Assembly: GCA_050732395.1 (NCBI GenBank)
Contig: JBOHQX010000048.1
Location: forward strand, 15,336 to 79,335
Direction of reading: 5' to 3'
DNA length: 64,000 nucleotides
Source of the DNA: JBIOXB01 sp050732395
Lineage (GTDB): Bacteria > Zhuqueibacterota > Zhuqueibacteria > Zhuqueibacterales > Zhuqueibacteraceae
In this document: positions 44,479-53,909 of the stretch, one piece after another
How the letters are laid out: the number at the start of each line of letters is the position of its first letter
How positions within the stretch are numbered: the stretch's first letter is position 1
Translations under genes and position numbers: made by a program
Notes under the pieces: model-generated
Database searches by the model: none
Told to the model about the DNA's origin: nothing
The model's input: only the letters and a program-made list of their open reading frames with translations

Positions 44479-46242
44479 ATGAGAATTCTTGGGTTTTATG
44501 ATGATCACAATGCGAGCGCGGCGGTTATCGAAGACGGCCGGATTCTCGTGGCCATTGAAGAGGAGCGCCTTTCCCGCATCAAATTGCACGACGGCAATAC
44601 CGACGACGGTCCGGCGCACCGCAGCATTGCGGCTTGCCTGAAAATCACCAAATCCGAGCGCAGCAATATTGATCGCATCGCCGTGGCCGTCGCGCCTCCG
44701 CAAGATTTGCTGAAATACGTGCTGCGCGATTTGTTCAATCAGCAGAAAAATCCAAAATGGATTCTGGCCAGTTTGATCACGCGGCACCCCACTTGGGATC
44801 CCTATTTTCTCCTCTATCCGTATTTCTATAATCGCGGCCGCCTGCGCCGCATTAAAAAGCTGCTGCGCCAATTCGATTTGCATCACCTCCCCATCGATTT
44901 GGTCGATCATCATACTGCCCACGCGGCCTCAGCTTACTATACCGGCGGCGACGTCGAGGCCAAGATCTTCACGCTCGACGGCCAGGGCGACGGCGACAGC
45001 GGCTCGATCTTCATTGGCAGTAGGGGCAGACTGGAGCTGGTCAAGCGCGTGCCCTCGTATCACAGCGTCGGCTTGTTCTATAACTTCATCACGTGGTATC
45101 TCGGCTTCAAACCGAATCGGCACGAGGGTAAGATCACCGGCCTCGCGGCCTACGGCGACCCGAAGAAAACCGAAAAATTCTATCATGAGCTGTTCAAGAT
45201 AAATGACACCGATTTCAGCTACGATCTGGCGAAAAAAGTCTTTCAGCATGCCTATCCGCATCGCACCAATTATCCACGCCTGGTGGAAGTGATTTCCGAT
45301 CGTGTCAACGGCTACAGCAAGGAAGACATTGCCGCCGGCATTCAAAGTATCAGCGAGCGCATGGTGACGAGCTTCGTGCAAGCGGCGCTGCGCGATTTGC
45401 AGGACCGGGGCAGCAACCACGTGAAGGCTGCGGGCGGCGTGTTTGCGAACGTGCGTATCAATCAGAAAGTCGCGGAAACGCCGGGCGTGGAATCATTGTT
45501 CGTCTTTCCCGCCATGGGCGATTGCGGCTTGAGCTGCGGCGCGGCGTTGCACTCCTATTACAGAGATTTGAAGTATGGCGTTGATTATCGAGAGATTCCG
45601 CGCCTCGAGCACGTGTATCTCGGTCCGGATTATTCCGAGCAGGAAATCGAAGCGGAATTGCAGAAGTCGGGCTTGCGTTACGAGTATTGTGCCGACATTG
45701 AATCGAAAATCGCGGACCTGCTCGCCGCGGGCGAAGTGGTCGCGCGCTTCAACGGCAGAATGGAATTCGGTCCGCGCGCCCTGGGCAATCGCTCGATTCT
45801 CTATCAGCCGACCGATCCGACGGTGAATGATTGGCTGAACGAGCGCCTCAACCGCACCGAGTTCATGCCGTTTGCGCCCGTGAGCACGATTGAAGATTGC
45901 GATTACTACTACAAAAACGTCGGCCTGAATTTCTTTCCGGCAAAATTTATGACGATCACCTTCGACTGTACTCCCGAAATGAAGCAGAAATGCCCGGCGG
46001 TGGTACACGTCGACGGCACGGCGCGGCCGCAATTGGTGGAGAAGCATAACAACCCCAGTTATTATCGCATTCTCGAAGAATACCGCAAACGTACCGGCCT
46101 GCGAGCGCTGATCAACACCAGCTTCAATATGCACGAGGAGCCGATTGTGTGCTCGCCCTACGACGCCATTCGCGCGTTCAAGCTCGGGCATCTGGGGTAT
46201 CTTGCGTTGAGTAAATTCTTGGTCTATACGCCGGAATCATGA
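44479..46242 (+). CDS. Carbamoyltransferase (NodU/CmcH/TobZ family), first copy
   Basis: The 587-residue protein has both domains of the family. The N-terminal Kae1/YrdC-like part has GFYDDHNASAAVIEDG, VAIEEERLSRIK, HHTAHAASAYYTGG and DGQGDGDSGSIFIG. The C-terminal carbamoyltransferase part has RFNGRMEFGPRALGNRSIL, VVHVDGTARPQLVEK and LINTSFNMHEEPIVCSP. Family members carbamoylate a sugar hydroxyl using carbamoyl phosphate and ATP in the cytoplasm. AGGAGG at 44461-44466 is the ribosome-binding site. Its stop overlaps the next ATG. It is clearly a sugar modifier here; the name NodU does not imply symbiosis. Confidence 0.92.
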   Translation: MRILGFYDDHNASAAVIEDGRILVAIEEERLSRIKLHDGNTDDGPAHRSIAACLKITKSERSNIDRIAVAVAPPQDLLKYVLRDLFNQQKNPKWILASLITRHPTWDPYFLLYPYFYNRGRLRRIKKLLRQFDLHHLPIDLVDHHTAHAASAYYTGGDVEAKIFTLDGQGDGDSGSIFIGSRGRLELVKRVPSYHSVGLFYNFITWYLGFKPNRHEGKITGLAAYGDPKKTEKFYHELFKINDTDFSYDLAKKVFQHAYPHRTNYPRLVEVISDRVNGYSKEDIAAGIQSISERMVTSFVQAALRDLQDRGSNHVKAAGGVFANVRINQKVAETPGVESLFVFPAMGDCGLSCGAALHSYYRDLKYGVDYREIPRLEHVYLGPDYSEQEIEAELQKSGLRYEYCADIESKIADLLAAGEVVARFNGRMEFGPRALGNRSILYQPTDPTVNDWLNERLNRTEFMPFAPVSTIEDCDYYYKNVGLNFFPAKFMTITFDCTPEMKQKCPAVVHVDGTARPQLVEKHNNPSYYRILEEYRKRTGLRALINTSFNMHEEPIVCSPYDAIRAFKLGHLGYLALSKFLVYTPES

Positions 46243-47657
46243 GCGGCAGGTTGAAAAAAAATACGTACTGGGTTTCGCTCGGCCAGTTTTTGCAAATGGC
46301 GCTGGCGCTGGCGGTCGTGCCGGTCGCGACGCGCTATCTCGGCGACGAACAATTTGGCGTGTATGCGCTCGCCGGCGCGCTCATGTATTTTGTGTTTCTG
46401 CTGAATGATCTCGGCCTGAACACCTATTTCACGCGCGAAATCGCACGTGATCCCGGTGCCGCGCCGCGCTGGTTTGCCAACGCGCTGACCGTGAAGCTTG
46501 CCACCGTGGTCTTGAGCGCGCTGTTGATGCCCGCGCTCTGGCTGATTCCCTCCCTGCAGGGCGAAGCGCGGTGGGCAGTGGCCGTCTTTTGCGGTTACGG
46601 CGTGCTCAGCTCTTTTTTTCAGTTGAGCTTTGCGCTGTTCCGCGCCCATGAACGCATGGGTTACGAGACGCTGATTTTAGTCGCCGAAAAGATCATCACC
46701 TCCGGCTTCGGTATGACGTTATTGGTTCGGGGCTACGGCTTGTTGGCATTCTGCAGCGTTTTTGCGCTCGGCGGCCTTGTCAGCGTGATCCTGAGCCTTT
46801 GGATCGTTCAAAAAAAATTCTTTCCGGTCCGGCTCGCTTTCGATTGGCAGTTTTCCCGAGGAGTTTTGTCCAAGGCGCTGCCGTTCGGGCTGTCGATGTT
46901 TCTGGTGACGATTTATGACCGCGTTGACATTTTGATGCTGTCCGCAATGACCAACGCGCAGGCCGTGGGATGGTATGCCGCGGCGTACAAATTGCTTTCT
47001 CTCACGAATTTAGTGCCAACGATTCTGGTGACCGCGCTGTTTCCGGCGCTGTCGCGCGAAGCCTCTCTGGGCTCGGATGAAGCAGCACGCATCTTCACCA
47101 AGGGCCTCAAGTATCTCGTGTTTCTCGCGCTGCCCATGATTGCCGGCGCTACCCTGCTCGCGGAGGAGCTCGTGGTCTTCATGTTCGGGGCAGATTTCAA
47201 AAACGCCGCCCCGGCACTGCGGATTCTGTCCTGGGTGTCAGGCATCTTGTTCTTGAACGTTTTTCTCGCGACTTTGCTGACCGCCGCCAACCACCAAAAG
47301 AAACTGGTGTTCGTGCAGATCGCCGGCTTGCTTGCCAATCTGAGCCTGAACTACGTTCTCATCCCGAAGTATTCCATCGCCGGCTCCGCGCTCGCAACGG
47401 TCATTACCGAAGGCTTGATTTTGAGTCTCTGCATGCTCTTTGCGTTGATTCGCATCACCCGGCTGTTGGAATTCAGCTTTATTCCCAAGGCGGTCTTGGC
47501 GACCGCAGGCATGGTTGTTTTTTGTGTGTTGGCGCGGGATCATAATCTTCTGTTCGTGCTGGTGGGCGCGACGGCGGTCTATTTCGTTCTGCTTTATGCC
47601 CTGAAAGGTTTTCGTTTTAACGAATTATTGCTCACGCGGGCGCAAGCGGGGTCGTAA
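46239..47657 (+). CDS. Polysaccharide flippase (Wzx/MATE-like), second copy
   Basis: The 472-residue protein has about twelve helices. Its N-terminus reads KNTYWVSLGQFLQMALALAV with a TRYLGDEQFGVYALAG signature, then LPFGLSMFLVTIYDRVDIL and LPMIAGATLLAEELVVFMFG. It is a different protein from the flippase at 32702-34117, not a recent duplicate by eye. It starts inside the stop of the carbamoyltransferase gene (ATGA), so the two are likely co-translated. A second flippase could serve another lipid-linked intermediate. Confidence 0.9.
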   Translation: MSGRLKKNTYWVSLGQFLQMALALAVVPVATRYLGDEQFGVYALAGALMYFVFLLNDLGLNTYFTREIARDPGAAPRWFANALTVKLATVVLSALLMPALWLIPSLQGEARWAVAVFCGYGVLSSFFQLSFALFRAHERMGYETLILVAEKIITSGFGMTLLVRGYGLLAFCSVFALGGLVSVILSLWIVQKKFFPVRLAFDWQFSRGVLSKALPFGLSMFLVTIYDRVDILMLSAMTNAQAVGWYAAAYKLLSLTNLVPTILVTALFPALSREASLGSDEAARIFTKGLKYLVFLALPMIAGATLLAEELVVFMFGADFKNAAPALRILSWVSGILFLNVFLATLLTAANHQKKLVFVQIAGLLANLSLNYVLIPKYSIAGSALATVITEGLILSLCMLFALIRITRLLEFSFIPKAVLATAGMVVFCVLARDHNLLFVLVGATAVYFVLLYALKGFRFNELLLTRAQAGS

Positions 47658-47705
47658 CGTTTCGTAGTAGCGCCTTTATCAGATTGCACGTTTGAAGGAC
47701 CGTTT

Positions 47706-48947
47706 TTGAGAATTCTATTAGTCGACAAGTTTTACTTCATCAAAGGCGGCGCCGAGCGTTATTACTTCGAATTGAAGGAGATCTTGGAGGCGCACGGGCA
47801 CGAAGTGATTCCGTTCTCGATGCAGCATCCGGATAACTTCGATACCGAATATAAGGACTACTTTGTCGACAACATCGAGTTTCACGGCTCGAAGCTACAA
47901 CGCCTGGCGACCGCGCCGAAGGCGGCCGGCCGCATCATCTATTCTGTCCAGGCGCGCCAGCGCATCGAAAAGCTGATCGCCAAAACCCGGCCCGATCTCG
48001 CGCACGTGCACATGATCGATCACCAGCTCTCACCGTCGATCCTGCTTGGCATCAAGAAATTCGGCATTCCGATCATCCAGACCGTGCATCAATACAAGCT
48101 GGTGTGCCCGAACTATCGCCTGTTCATTGACCGTGACCGCCGCATTTGCGAAAAGTGCCTGGGCGGAAAATTCTATCATCCCGTTTTGGAAAAATGCCAT
48201 CAGGATTCGCGTGCGGCGAGCTTTTTGATTGCCCTGGAAAGCTATGTTCACAAGTGGATGCGCGTGTACGATCATATTGATCTGTTTCACGTGCCCAGCA
48301 CGTTCATGGGCGACAAGCTGCGCGCCGGGGGCGTCGCCGCAGAGCGTATCCGGCACCTGTTTTACACGATCAAGCTGAAGGATTACGCCTATCATCCGGA
48401 ATTCAAAGACTACTTCATTTATTTCGGCCGATTGTCCGGCGAGAAAGGCATTGCCACGCTTCTGCAGGCCATGCGAGCATTCAAAGGATCAAGGCTGAAA
48501 ATCATCGGTGGCGGGCCCGAAGAAGGCCGGCTTAAGGCGCTGGCGAAAGAGCTGCGAGTAGGGGTGGACTTTGTCGGCGCGAAGCACGGCGAAGAATTGA
48601 AAAGCCTCGTCGCCAATGCGCGTTTCATCGTGGTGCCGAGCGAGTGGTACGAAAACTCGCCGCTGGTGATTTATGAAGCATTTGCCATGGGCAAACCCGT
48701 AATCGGCGCAGATCTCGGCGGAATTACTGAATTGATCAATCCCGGCCAGGATGGTTACTTATTTCCCGCCGGCAATGCCCCCGCGCTGCAGCGTTGCCTC
48801 CAAGAGCTCGATCGCGATGAGAATACCATCAGAGCATTTGGGCGCGCGGCGCGCCAAAAGGCGGAAACCTGGTTTTCGCCGGAAAAGCACTATGAGAGAT
48901 TGCTCGGCTGGTATCAAGAACTATTGCACACCGCGAGCCAGTCGTAA
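47706..48947 (+). CDS. Glycosyltransferase family 4
   Basis: The 413-residue GT-B protein begins RILLVDKFYFIKGGAERYYF, with AHVHMIDHQLSPSIL and QTVHQYKLVCPNYRLF. A Cys-rich stretch (CPNYRLFIDRDRRICEKC and a later Cys) is common in this GT4 subgroup. The donor half has YFGRLSGEKGIATLLQAM, KIIGGGPEEG and the E-x7-E motif ENSPLVIYEAFAMG. The start codon is TTG with GAAGGACC upstream. It precedes the DprE1-like gene by 31 bases. Confidence 0.9.
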   Translation: MRILLVDKFYFIKGGAERYYFELKEILEAHGHEVIPFSMQHPDNFDTEYKDYFVDNIEFHGSKLQRLATAPKAAGRIIYSVQARQRIEKLIAKTRPDLAHVHMIDHQLSPSILLGIKKFGIPIIQTVHQYKLVCPNYRLFIDRDRRICEKCLGGKFYHPVLEKCHQDSRAASFLIALESYVHKWMRVYDHIDLFHVPSTFMGDKLRAGGVAAERIRHLFYTIKLKDYAYHPEFKDYFIYFGRLSGEKGIATLLQAMRAFKGSRLKIIGGGPEEGRLKALAKELRVGVDFVGAKHGEELKSLVANARFIVVPSEWYENSPLVIYEAFAMGKPVIGADLGGITELINPGQDGYLFPAGNAPALQRCLQELDRDENTIRAFGRAARQKAETWFSPEKHYERLLGWYQELLHTASQS

Positions 48948-48978
48948 ATCAACAACGTTGGTGGTAAAGGATGCGCAA

Positions 48979-50322
48979 TTGACCGACTCGAATTTTGAAT
49001 CTTGGGGCCGCTTTCCGAAAGTGGCCCACGCCGGCGTTCTGACACCCGGCGGTTTTGGCGAGGTTGAGAGCGCCATGCGCTCGATCACCTCGACCTTGCT
49101 GCCGCGCGGGCTCGGTCGCAGCTATGGCGATTCTTGTCTGAACGAAGAGGGCTATCTTTTGTGGACGAAATGGCTCAACAAGCTGCATGCGTTCGATCCT
49201 CAGACCGGTGTTTTGAGATGTGATGCCGGCGTTTCGCTGGAAGAGATTCTTCGGGTTTTTGTGCCTCAGGGCTGGTTTTTGCCGGTGTCGCCGGGCACCA
49301 AATTTGTCACGGTGGGCGGAGCGATTGCAAACGATATTCATGGCAAGAATCACCATCGTGCCGGCAGCTTTGGAAATCACGTCAGACGATTTGAGCTGTT
49401 GCGCTCGGACGGGGAGAGGATGCTTTGCAGCCCAAGCTCGAACGCCGATTGGTTCCAGGCGACCATCGGCGGGTTGGGTTTGACCGGCGTCATTCTGTGG
49501 GCGGAGTTTGCGTTAAAGCCGATTTACGGCCCGTACCTCGCACTGGAGTCCATCAAGCTGGAGAGCCTCGAGGAGTTTTTTACGCTTTCCCGAGAATCGG
49601 ATCTGGGCTATGAATACACGGTCGCGTGGCTGGATTGTTTGAGCGGCGGCAACAAGATGGGGCGCGGCTTGTTGTTGCGCGCCAATCACACCTCGGACCC
49701 GGAGCATGACGTTGCGAAGATATTACCCAAAGACGCCGCTTGGAAAACTTTTCCGATGGACGCACCTTCATTCTTGTTGTCCGCCCATGCTTTGAAGGCA
49801 TTCAATTGGATGTATTACCATAAACAGTTGACCAAATCCCGTAAACACCGCATTCACTTCGATCAATATTTTTATCCTTTGGATAGCATTCATCATTGGA
49901 ATCGCATGTACGGCAAACGCGGTTTCCTGCAATGGCAGTGCGTCGTGCCTACGGCCGCAAACCATCAGGCCCTCAGAATGATTCTGGAGAAAATCACCAG
50001 GAGCCGGCTCGGCTCCTTTTTGGCGGTTTTGAAAGAATTCGGAAATATCGCCCCTCTCGGCATGCTGTCATTTCCCATGCCCGGCGTGACTTTGGCTTTG
50101 GATTTCGCCTATGCAGACAGTAAGCTACTGCCGTTGCTGGACGAGCTGGATGAGATTGTGACGGGCCACGGCGGCAGAATCTATCCGGCGAAAGATGCCC
50201 GCATGGCGCAGAAAACGTTTCGCTCCGCTTTTCCGGCATTCGAGCATTTCAAACGTTATATAGACCCAAAATTATCCTCGAGTTTTTATAGAAGAGTCGA
50301 CGTTGCTCATGGCCAGGCCTAG
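48979..50322 (+). CDS. FAD-dependent oxidase, DprE1-like (polyprenylphosphoryl-ribose 2'-oxidase)
   Basis: The 447-residue protein has an N-terminal FAD_binding_4 domain (LPRGLGRSYGDSCLN, GVSLEEILRVFVPQGWFLP, TVGGAIANDIHGKNHH). The C-terminal ALO-like region has RIHFDQYFYPLDSIHHW and FLQWQCVVP. In mycobacteria DprE1 oxidises decaprenylphosphoryl-ribose to the 2-keto form. Sequence pattern and gene pairing with a DprE2-like SDR support that reaction here. TTG 48979 has AAAGGA at the right spacing; a longer frame from 48751 runs through the previous gene and is rejected. The stop overlaps the next start. Confidence 0.87.
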   Translation: MTDSNFESWGRFPKVAHAGVLTPGGFGEVESAMRSITSTLLPRGLGRSYGDSCLNEEGYLLWTKWLNKLHAFDPQTGVLRCDAGVSLEEILRVFVPQGWFLPVSPGTKFVTVGGAIANDIHGKNHHRAGSFGNHVRRFELLRSDGERMLCSPSSNADWFQATIGGLGLTGVILWAEFALKPIYGPYLALESIKLESLEEFFTLSRESDLGYEYTVAWLDCLSGGNKMGRGLLLRANHTSDPEHDVAKILPKDAAWKTFPMDAPSFLLSAHALKAFNWMYYHKQLTKSRKHRIHFDQYFYPLDSIHHWNRMYGKRGFLQWQCVVPTAANHQALRMILEKITRSRLGSFLAVLKEFGNIAPLGMLSFPMPGVTLALDFAYADSKLLPLLDELDEIVTGHGGRIYPAKDARMAQKTFRSAFPAFEHFKRYIDPKLSSSFYRRVDVAHGQA

Positions 50323-51055
50323 AAAAATTCTGGTGTTTGGCGCCACCTCTGCCATTGCTTACGAAGTCACCAAGCTCTTTGCCAAAGAAGGCGCGGCGTT
50401 TTACTTGTGCGCGCGCGACGAGCAGGAGTTGCAGCGCTTATGCCGGGACCTGAAGGTGCGCGGCGCCGGAGAAGTGGAATACGCCGCGTTTGACGCGTAC
50501 GCGATGGAAACGGCGATCACCGCCATCGAGAAATGCCTGTCGGTATTTCCCGATCTCGACGGTCTTCTGGTCGCGCACGGGATCCTGCCCGATCAAACGC
50601 TTTGCGAGTCCGACGTGGAGGCCATGACCGCTGCGATGCAAGTCAATTTTCTCAATCCCGCTGCGATTCTGACTCGCCTCGCCCCCCATTTCGAAGGCCA
50701 GAAGCATGGCACGATCGCGGTGATTTCTTCCGTGGCCGGAGATCGCGGCCGTCAGAGCAACTACGTCTATGGCGCCGCCAAAGGCGCACTTTCCGTTTTT
50801 TTGTCCGGCTTGCGCCAGCGCCTGCACAAAGCCGGCGTGTGTGTGCTCACGATCAAACCCGGCTTTGTGGACACGCCCATGACCGAACATTTCAAAAAAG
50901 GGTTGCTCTTCGTAGGACCCGAAGTGATTGCCAAAGGTATTTACCGTGCCATGGACCAAAACAAGGACGTGGTCTATTTGCCCTGGTTCTGGCAGGGCAT
51001 CATGCTGATCATCCGGAGTATTCCGGAAAGCGTGTTCAAAAAAATAAAACTATGA
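50309..51055 (+). CDS. SDR, DprE2-like (polyprenylphosphoryl-2-keto-ribose reductase)
   Basis: The 248-residue classical SDR has KILVFGATSAIAYEVTKLF (the DprE2-type GATSAIA motif), LVAHGILPDQ, the catalytic Ser in AVISSVAGDRG, and YVYGAAKGA containing YxxxK. The long hydrophobic C-terminus (YLPWFWQGIMLIIRSIPES) is typical of DprE2. It should complete epimerisation of polyprenylphosphoryl-ribose to the arabinose form. ATG 50309 overlaps the DprE1-like gene by 14 bases; TTG 50303 is the alternative start. The tight overlap mirrors the usual dprE1-dprE2 order. Confidence 0.88.
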   Translation: MARPRKILVFGATSAIAYEVTKLFAKEGAAFYLCARDEQELQRLCRDLKVRGAGEVEYAAFDAYAMETAITAIEKCLSVFPDLDGLLVAHGILPDQTLCESDVEAMTAAMQVNFLNPAAILTRLAPHFEGQKHGTIAVISSVAGDRGRQSNYVYGAAKGALSVFLSGLRQRLHKAGVCVLTIKPGFVDTPMTEHFKKGLLFVGPEVIAKGIYRAMDQNKDVVYLPWFWQGIMLIIRSIPESVFKKIKL

Positions 51056-52887
51056 ACAGGGAAGTCGAAGCCATGAAGTGCAATGGCATCTCATTATCGT
51101 TCGTGTTCTTGCTGGCGGCCTGTCCGTACCCGGTGCAGAGCCAAAACTTCAATTCCTCTTTTCCGCGTATTGGCGTGGTGACATTTTACGACGCCAACGT
51201 CGGCGAGGTGATCTGGCGTAATCATGATCTTGTGGTGATTCGATTCTATCAAGACGAACTGGCGCGCCGGCTGAAGCTCCAGAATCCGGACGTCATCGTG
51301 TTGGGCGCGACCGATGATCTCGTGGACAATGACGGCGTCATTGCCCAATTGCCGGAGGCGTGGCACACCAAAAAGGCCAGTGGCGAGCGCGTTTTCGCCG
51401 GCGAAGGATGGTGGTTGAACGTGACCCGGTTTTGCCCTCGCGTGACCTTCACCTACGGTGGCAAAACTTACAACAACGCCAACGCCTCGGAGTTTTTTGC
51501 CGGCTATTTCCAGGACGCCGTTGATTGGCGTTATTTCGACGGCGTGTTCTTTGATTCCTGGGCCAACACCATTCGCTATATCGGCGATGATGAATACAAC
51601 GCCATCGATTTCGACGGGAACGGCACGGCCGACAATGCCCAAGGGCAGGGCGATCATCTCGCAGATCAGCGTTGGCAGGAGGGCAACCGCCTGTTGATTG
51701 CAGAGCTCAGAAAACGGCTGCCGAACAAGGTTTTTGCGGCGCATGAGGCCGGCCCGGATGAAGCCGCGTTTCTCAACGGTTTGGGCATGGAAGGCTGGAA
51801 GGGCGGAGCGTGGTCGTGGGTTTTTACTTCATTGCTCGGACCGTTTCGCTCCGGTAACGGCCCGCAGCCGCGCGTCAACTTTGTCGAAGTTGCCGGCGCC
51901 AAAGACAGTTTCCAACGCATGCGTTACGGCCTGGCAACAGCATGTATGACCGGCGCATACGTGGGCGTGGATGAGGGCTTGTGGGCGCATCGTTACACGT
52001 ACTTGTATGATGAATATCTCGCTGATCTCGGACAGCCCCTGGGCGAGCCTCAACAGATCTCTGCCCTCGGAGAAGTGTGGGTGAGATATTTTGACAAGGG
52101 TGCGGTGATCTGCAACGGCTCGGGCCGGCCGCAAACTGTCAGAGCCTCGCACTTGACCGGCGGGCCGTATTATAAATTTCAAGGCGGTCAAGTGCCGGCG
52201 GTCAATGATGGCCGCGCGTTTGAATTCGTCGCCTTGCCGGGCGCAGGCGATCAGAGCTCGAGTGCGCAAGAGGGCGATGGCATTGTCCTCTTCCGCCGAC
52301 CGACGGTGCTGGTGACCGATATTGTCATCGACAACGTGGATATCAACATGACCTCTCCCGGCAATAACCCCGTGATTTACCAGGGCGCCTGGCGGGAGCA
52401 GCCTTTTGGTGAGGCGAGCAACACCATTGCCTATTCACTCAGCTATGGTTGGGACGAATATGGCTCACCGTACGCGTATGCCAGCTCCGGCAGCGGTGAG
52501 AATACGGCTACATATGAGCCCACGATCGGCGTGCCGGGCAGATACGAGGTTTTCGAGTGGCATCCGTGGCACGGCCCGGAGCCGGGAAGCTTTCAAGAAG
52601 CCAGTCGCGTGCCGTACACGATATACCATCGTGAGGGAACGACAGCCGGCGCTATCGATCAAACGAAGAATTATGGCCAGTGGAACAGCCTGGGCAGTTT
52701 TTATTTTGACGTGGGCCGGACCGGAAAAGTCGTGCTTTCCAATAAGGACGCCGGCGGTGTCGTCATTTCTGATGCGATCAAATTTGTTTGCCGGGAGAAT
52801 ACGGTGCAATCCCCACCGCCCCCCAACACCGATCGGACGCCGCCCGCGCCGCCCACCGGCGTGAAAGTCAAAGACGGGGGACAATAA
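51052..52887 (+). CDS. Secreted putative glycoside hydrolase with golvesin-like C-terminal domain
   Basis: The 611-residue protein has a signal peptide (SLSFVFLLAACPYPVQSQ). A TIM-barrel-like part, ~35-400, has acidic segments VFFDSWANTIRY and FAAHEAGPDEAAFL, as in hypothetical glycosyl hydrolase family 15-like proteins. A golvesin C-terminal-like beta domain follows (YSLSYGWDEYGSPYAYA, GRYEVFEWHPWHGPEP, VVLSNKDAGGVVISDAIKF). It ends soon after a Pro-rich linker (TPPAPPTGVKVKDGGQ) that normally leads into a fibronectin type III domain, which is absent. ATG 51052 overlaps the DprE2-like stop; ATG 51073 is an equally reasonable start. It may act on the exported polymer; enzymatic activity is unproven. 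Confidence 0.75.
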   Translation: MNREVEAMKCNGISLSFVFLLAACPYPVQSQNFNSSFPRIGVVTFYDANVGEVIWRNHDLVVIRFYQDELARRLKLQNPDVIVLGATDDLVDNDGVIAQLPEAWHTKKASGERVFAGEGWWLNVTRFCPRVTFTYGGKTYNNANASEFFAGYFQDAVDWRYFDGVFFDSWANTIRYIGDDEYNAIDFDGNGTADNAQGQGDHLADQRWQEGNRLLIAELRKRLPNKVFAAHEAGPDEAAFLNGLGMEGWKGGAWSWVFTSLLGPFRSGNGPQPRVNFVEVAGAKDSFQRMRYGLATACMTGAYVGVDEGLWAHRYTYLYDEYLADLGQPLGEPQQISALGEVWVRYFDKGAVICNGSGRPQTVRASHLTGGPYYKFQGGQVPAVNDGRAFEFVALPGAGDQSSSAQEGDGIVLFRRPTVLVTDIVIDNVDINMTSPGNNPVIYQGAWREQPFGEASNTIAYSLSYGWDEYGSPYAYASSGSGENTATYEPTIGVPGRYEVFEWHPWHGPEPGSFQEASRVPYTIYHREGTTAGAIDQTKNYGQWNSLGSFYFDVGRTGKVVLSNKDAGGVVISDAIKFVCRENTVQSPPPPNTDRTPPAPPTGVKVKDGGQ

Positions 52888-52890
52888 GAA

Positions 52891-53760
52891 ATGTTCTGCG
52901 GGCTGATTCTGTCGCTTCGCCCCAAGCAATGGACCAAGAACCTGCTTCTATTTGCCGGGTTGATCTTCTCGAAAAATGTGCTGGTGCCGGCGCTCCTGTG
53001 GAAGGCCTCCGCGGCGTTCTTCCTGTTTTGTTTGCTGTCCGGCAGCGTCTATCTCATCAACGACGTCGCCGACGTCGAAAGCGACCGCAATCATCCGCTG
53101 AAAAAGGATCGCGCCATAGCCTCGGGCAGAGTGCCAATCGGGCTGGCCGTCGGCGCCGCATTGATCGTGGCGGCGGGCGCGCTGGGCTCGGCCTTTCTAC
53201 TGGGCAATAAATTCGGCATGGTGGCGGCTGGCTATTTCATTTTGATCCTGGCCTACTCCTTCGTGCTGAAGCACGTGATCATCATGGATGTTTTGGCGAT
53301 CGCGCTCGGGTTCGTTTTGCGCGCGGCCGCCGGAGCGGTGGTTATCGCTGTTCCCATCTCCTCCTGGCTGCTGCTCTGCACCATCTTCGCGGCGCTCTTT
53401 CTGGCCATGAGCAAGCGCCGGCATGAAATGCTTTTGCTCGGCGACAATTCCACGAGCCATCGCAAAACGCTGGGCGAATACAGCGCGCAGCTTTTGGATC
53501 AGATGGTGCCCGTCGTCACCGCCTCCACGGTGATGTCCTATGCACTGTATACGACCTCGGCGGAGACCGTGGCGAAATTCGGGACGAACAATCTGGTTTT
53601 CACCGTGCCGTTCGTGCTCTTCGGCATATTCCGGTACCTGTATCTGGTGCATCAAAAGAACTCCGGCGGCAATCCCGAGATTGTTTTGTTGACGGATTTG
53701 CCCACCATCGTCAATCTGGTGTTTTATGCCCTGGCTGTGGGACTGATTCTATATCATTGA
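52891..53760 (+). CDS. UbiA-family prenyltransferase, decaprenyl-phosphate phosphoribosyltransferase-like
   Basis: The 289-residue membrane protein has about eight helices and the DPPR-synthase pattern LRPKQWTKNLLLFAGLIFS. The first Asp-rich motif is LINDVADVESDRNHPLKKDR and the second region reads YSFVLKHVIIMDVLAIALGF. FLAMSKRRHEML follows, as in Rv3806c-type enzymes. It would join phosphoribosyl from PRPP to polyprenyl phosphate, the first step towards polyprenyl-phosphoryl-arabinose, with the DprE1/DprE2-like genes just upstream acting later. A 149-base gap without a gene follows. Confidence 0.88.
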   Translation: MFCGLILSLRPKQWTKNLLLFAGLIFSKNVLVPALLWKASAAFFLFCLLSGSVYLINDVADVESDRNHPLKKDRAIASGRVPIGLAVGAALIVAAGALGSAFLLGNKFGMVAAGYFILILAYSFVLKHVIIMDVLAIALGFVLRAAAGAVVIAVPISSWLLLCTIFAALFLAMSKRRHEMLLLGDNSTSHRKTLGEYSAQLLDQMVPVVTASTVMSYALYTTSAETVAKFGTNNLVFTVPFVLFGIFRYLYLVHQKNSGGNPEIVLLTDLPTIVNLVFYALAVGLILYH

Positions 53761-53909
53761 TTCATTACCGATCCATTACCGCCAGGGCGCTCTTGCTCTT
53801 GCTGGAGTTGCAACCATGATTGTAAAAGTGATCTCATCGCTGGAAGATTTACAGAGTCCGGGCGGTAGTTTCTCACGGTAGTTTGCGACTGATTTCATAT
53901 CATTGACTC

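Noticed and set aside
50533..51051. N-terminal extension of the GH-like secreted protein by 173 codons
   Set aside because: The extension runs in another frame through the DprE2-like gene, and would bury the signal peptide that begins after 51052.
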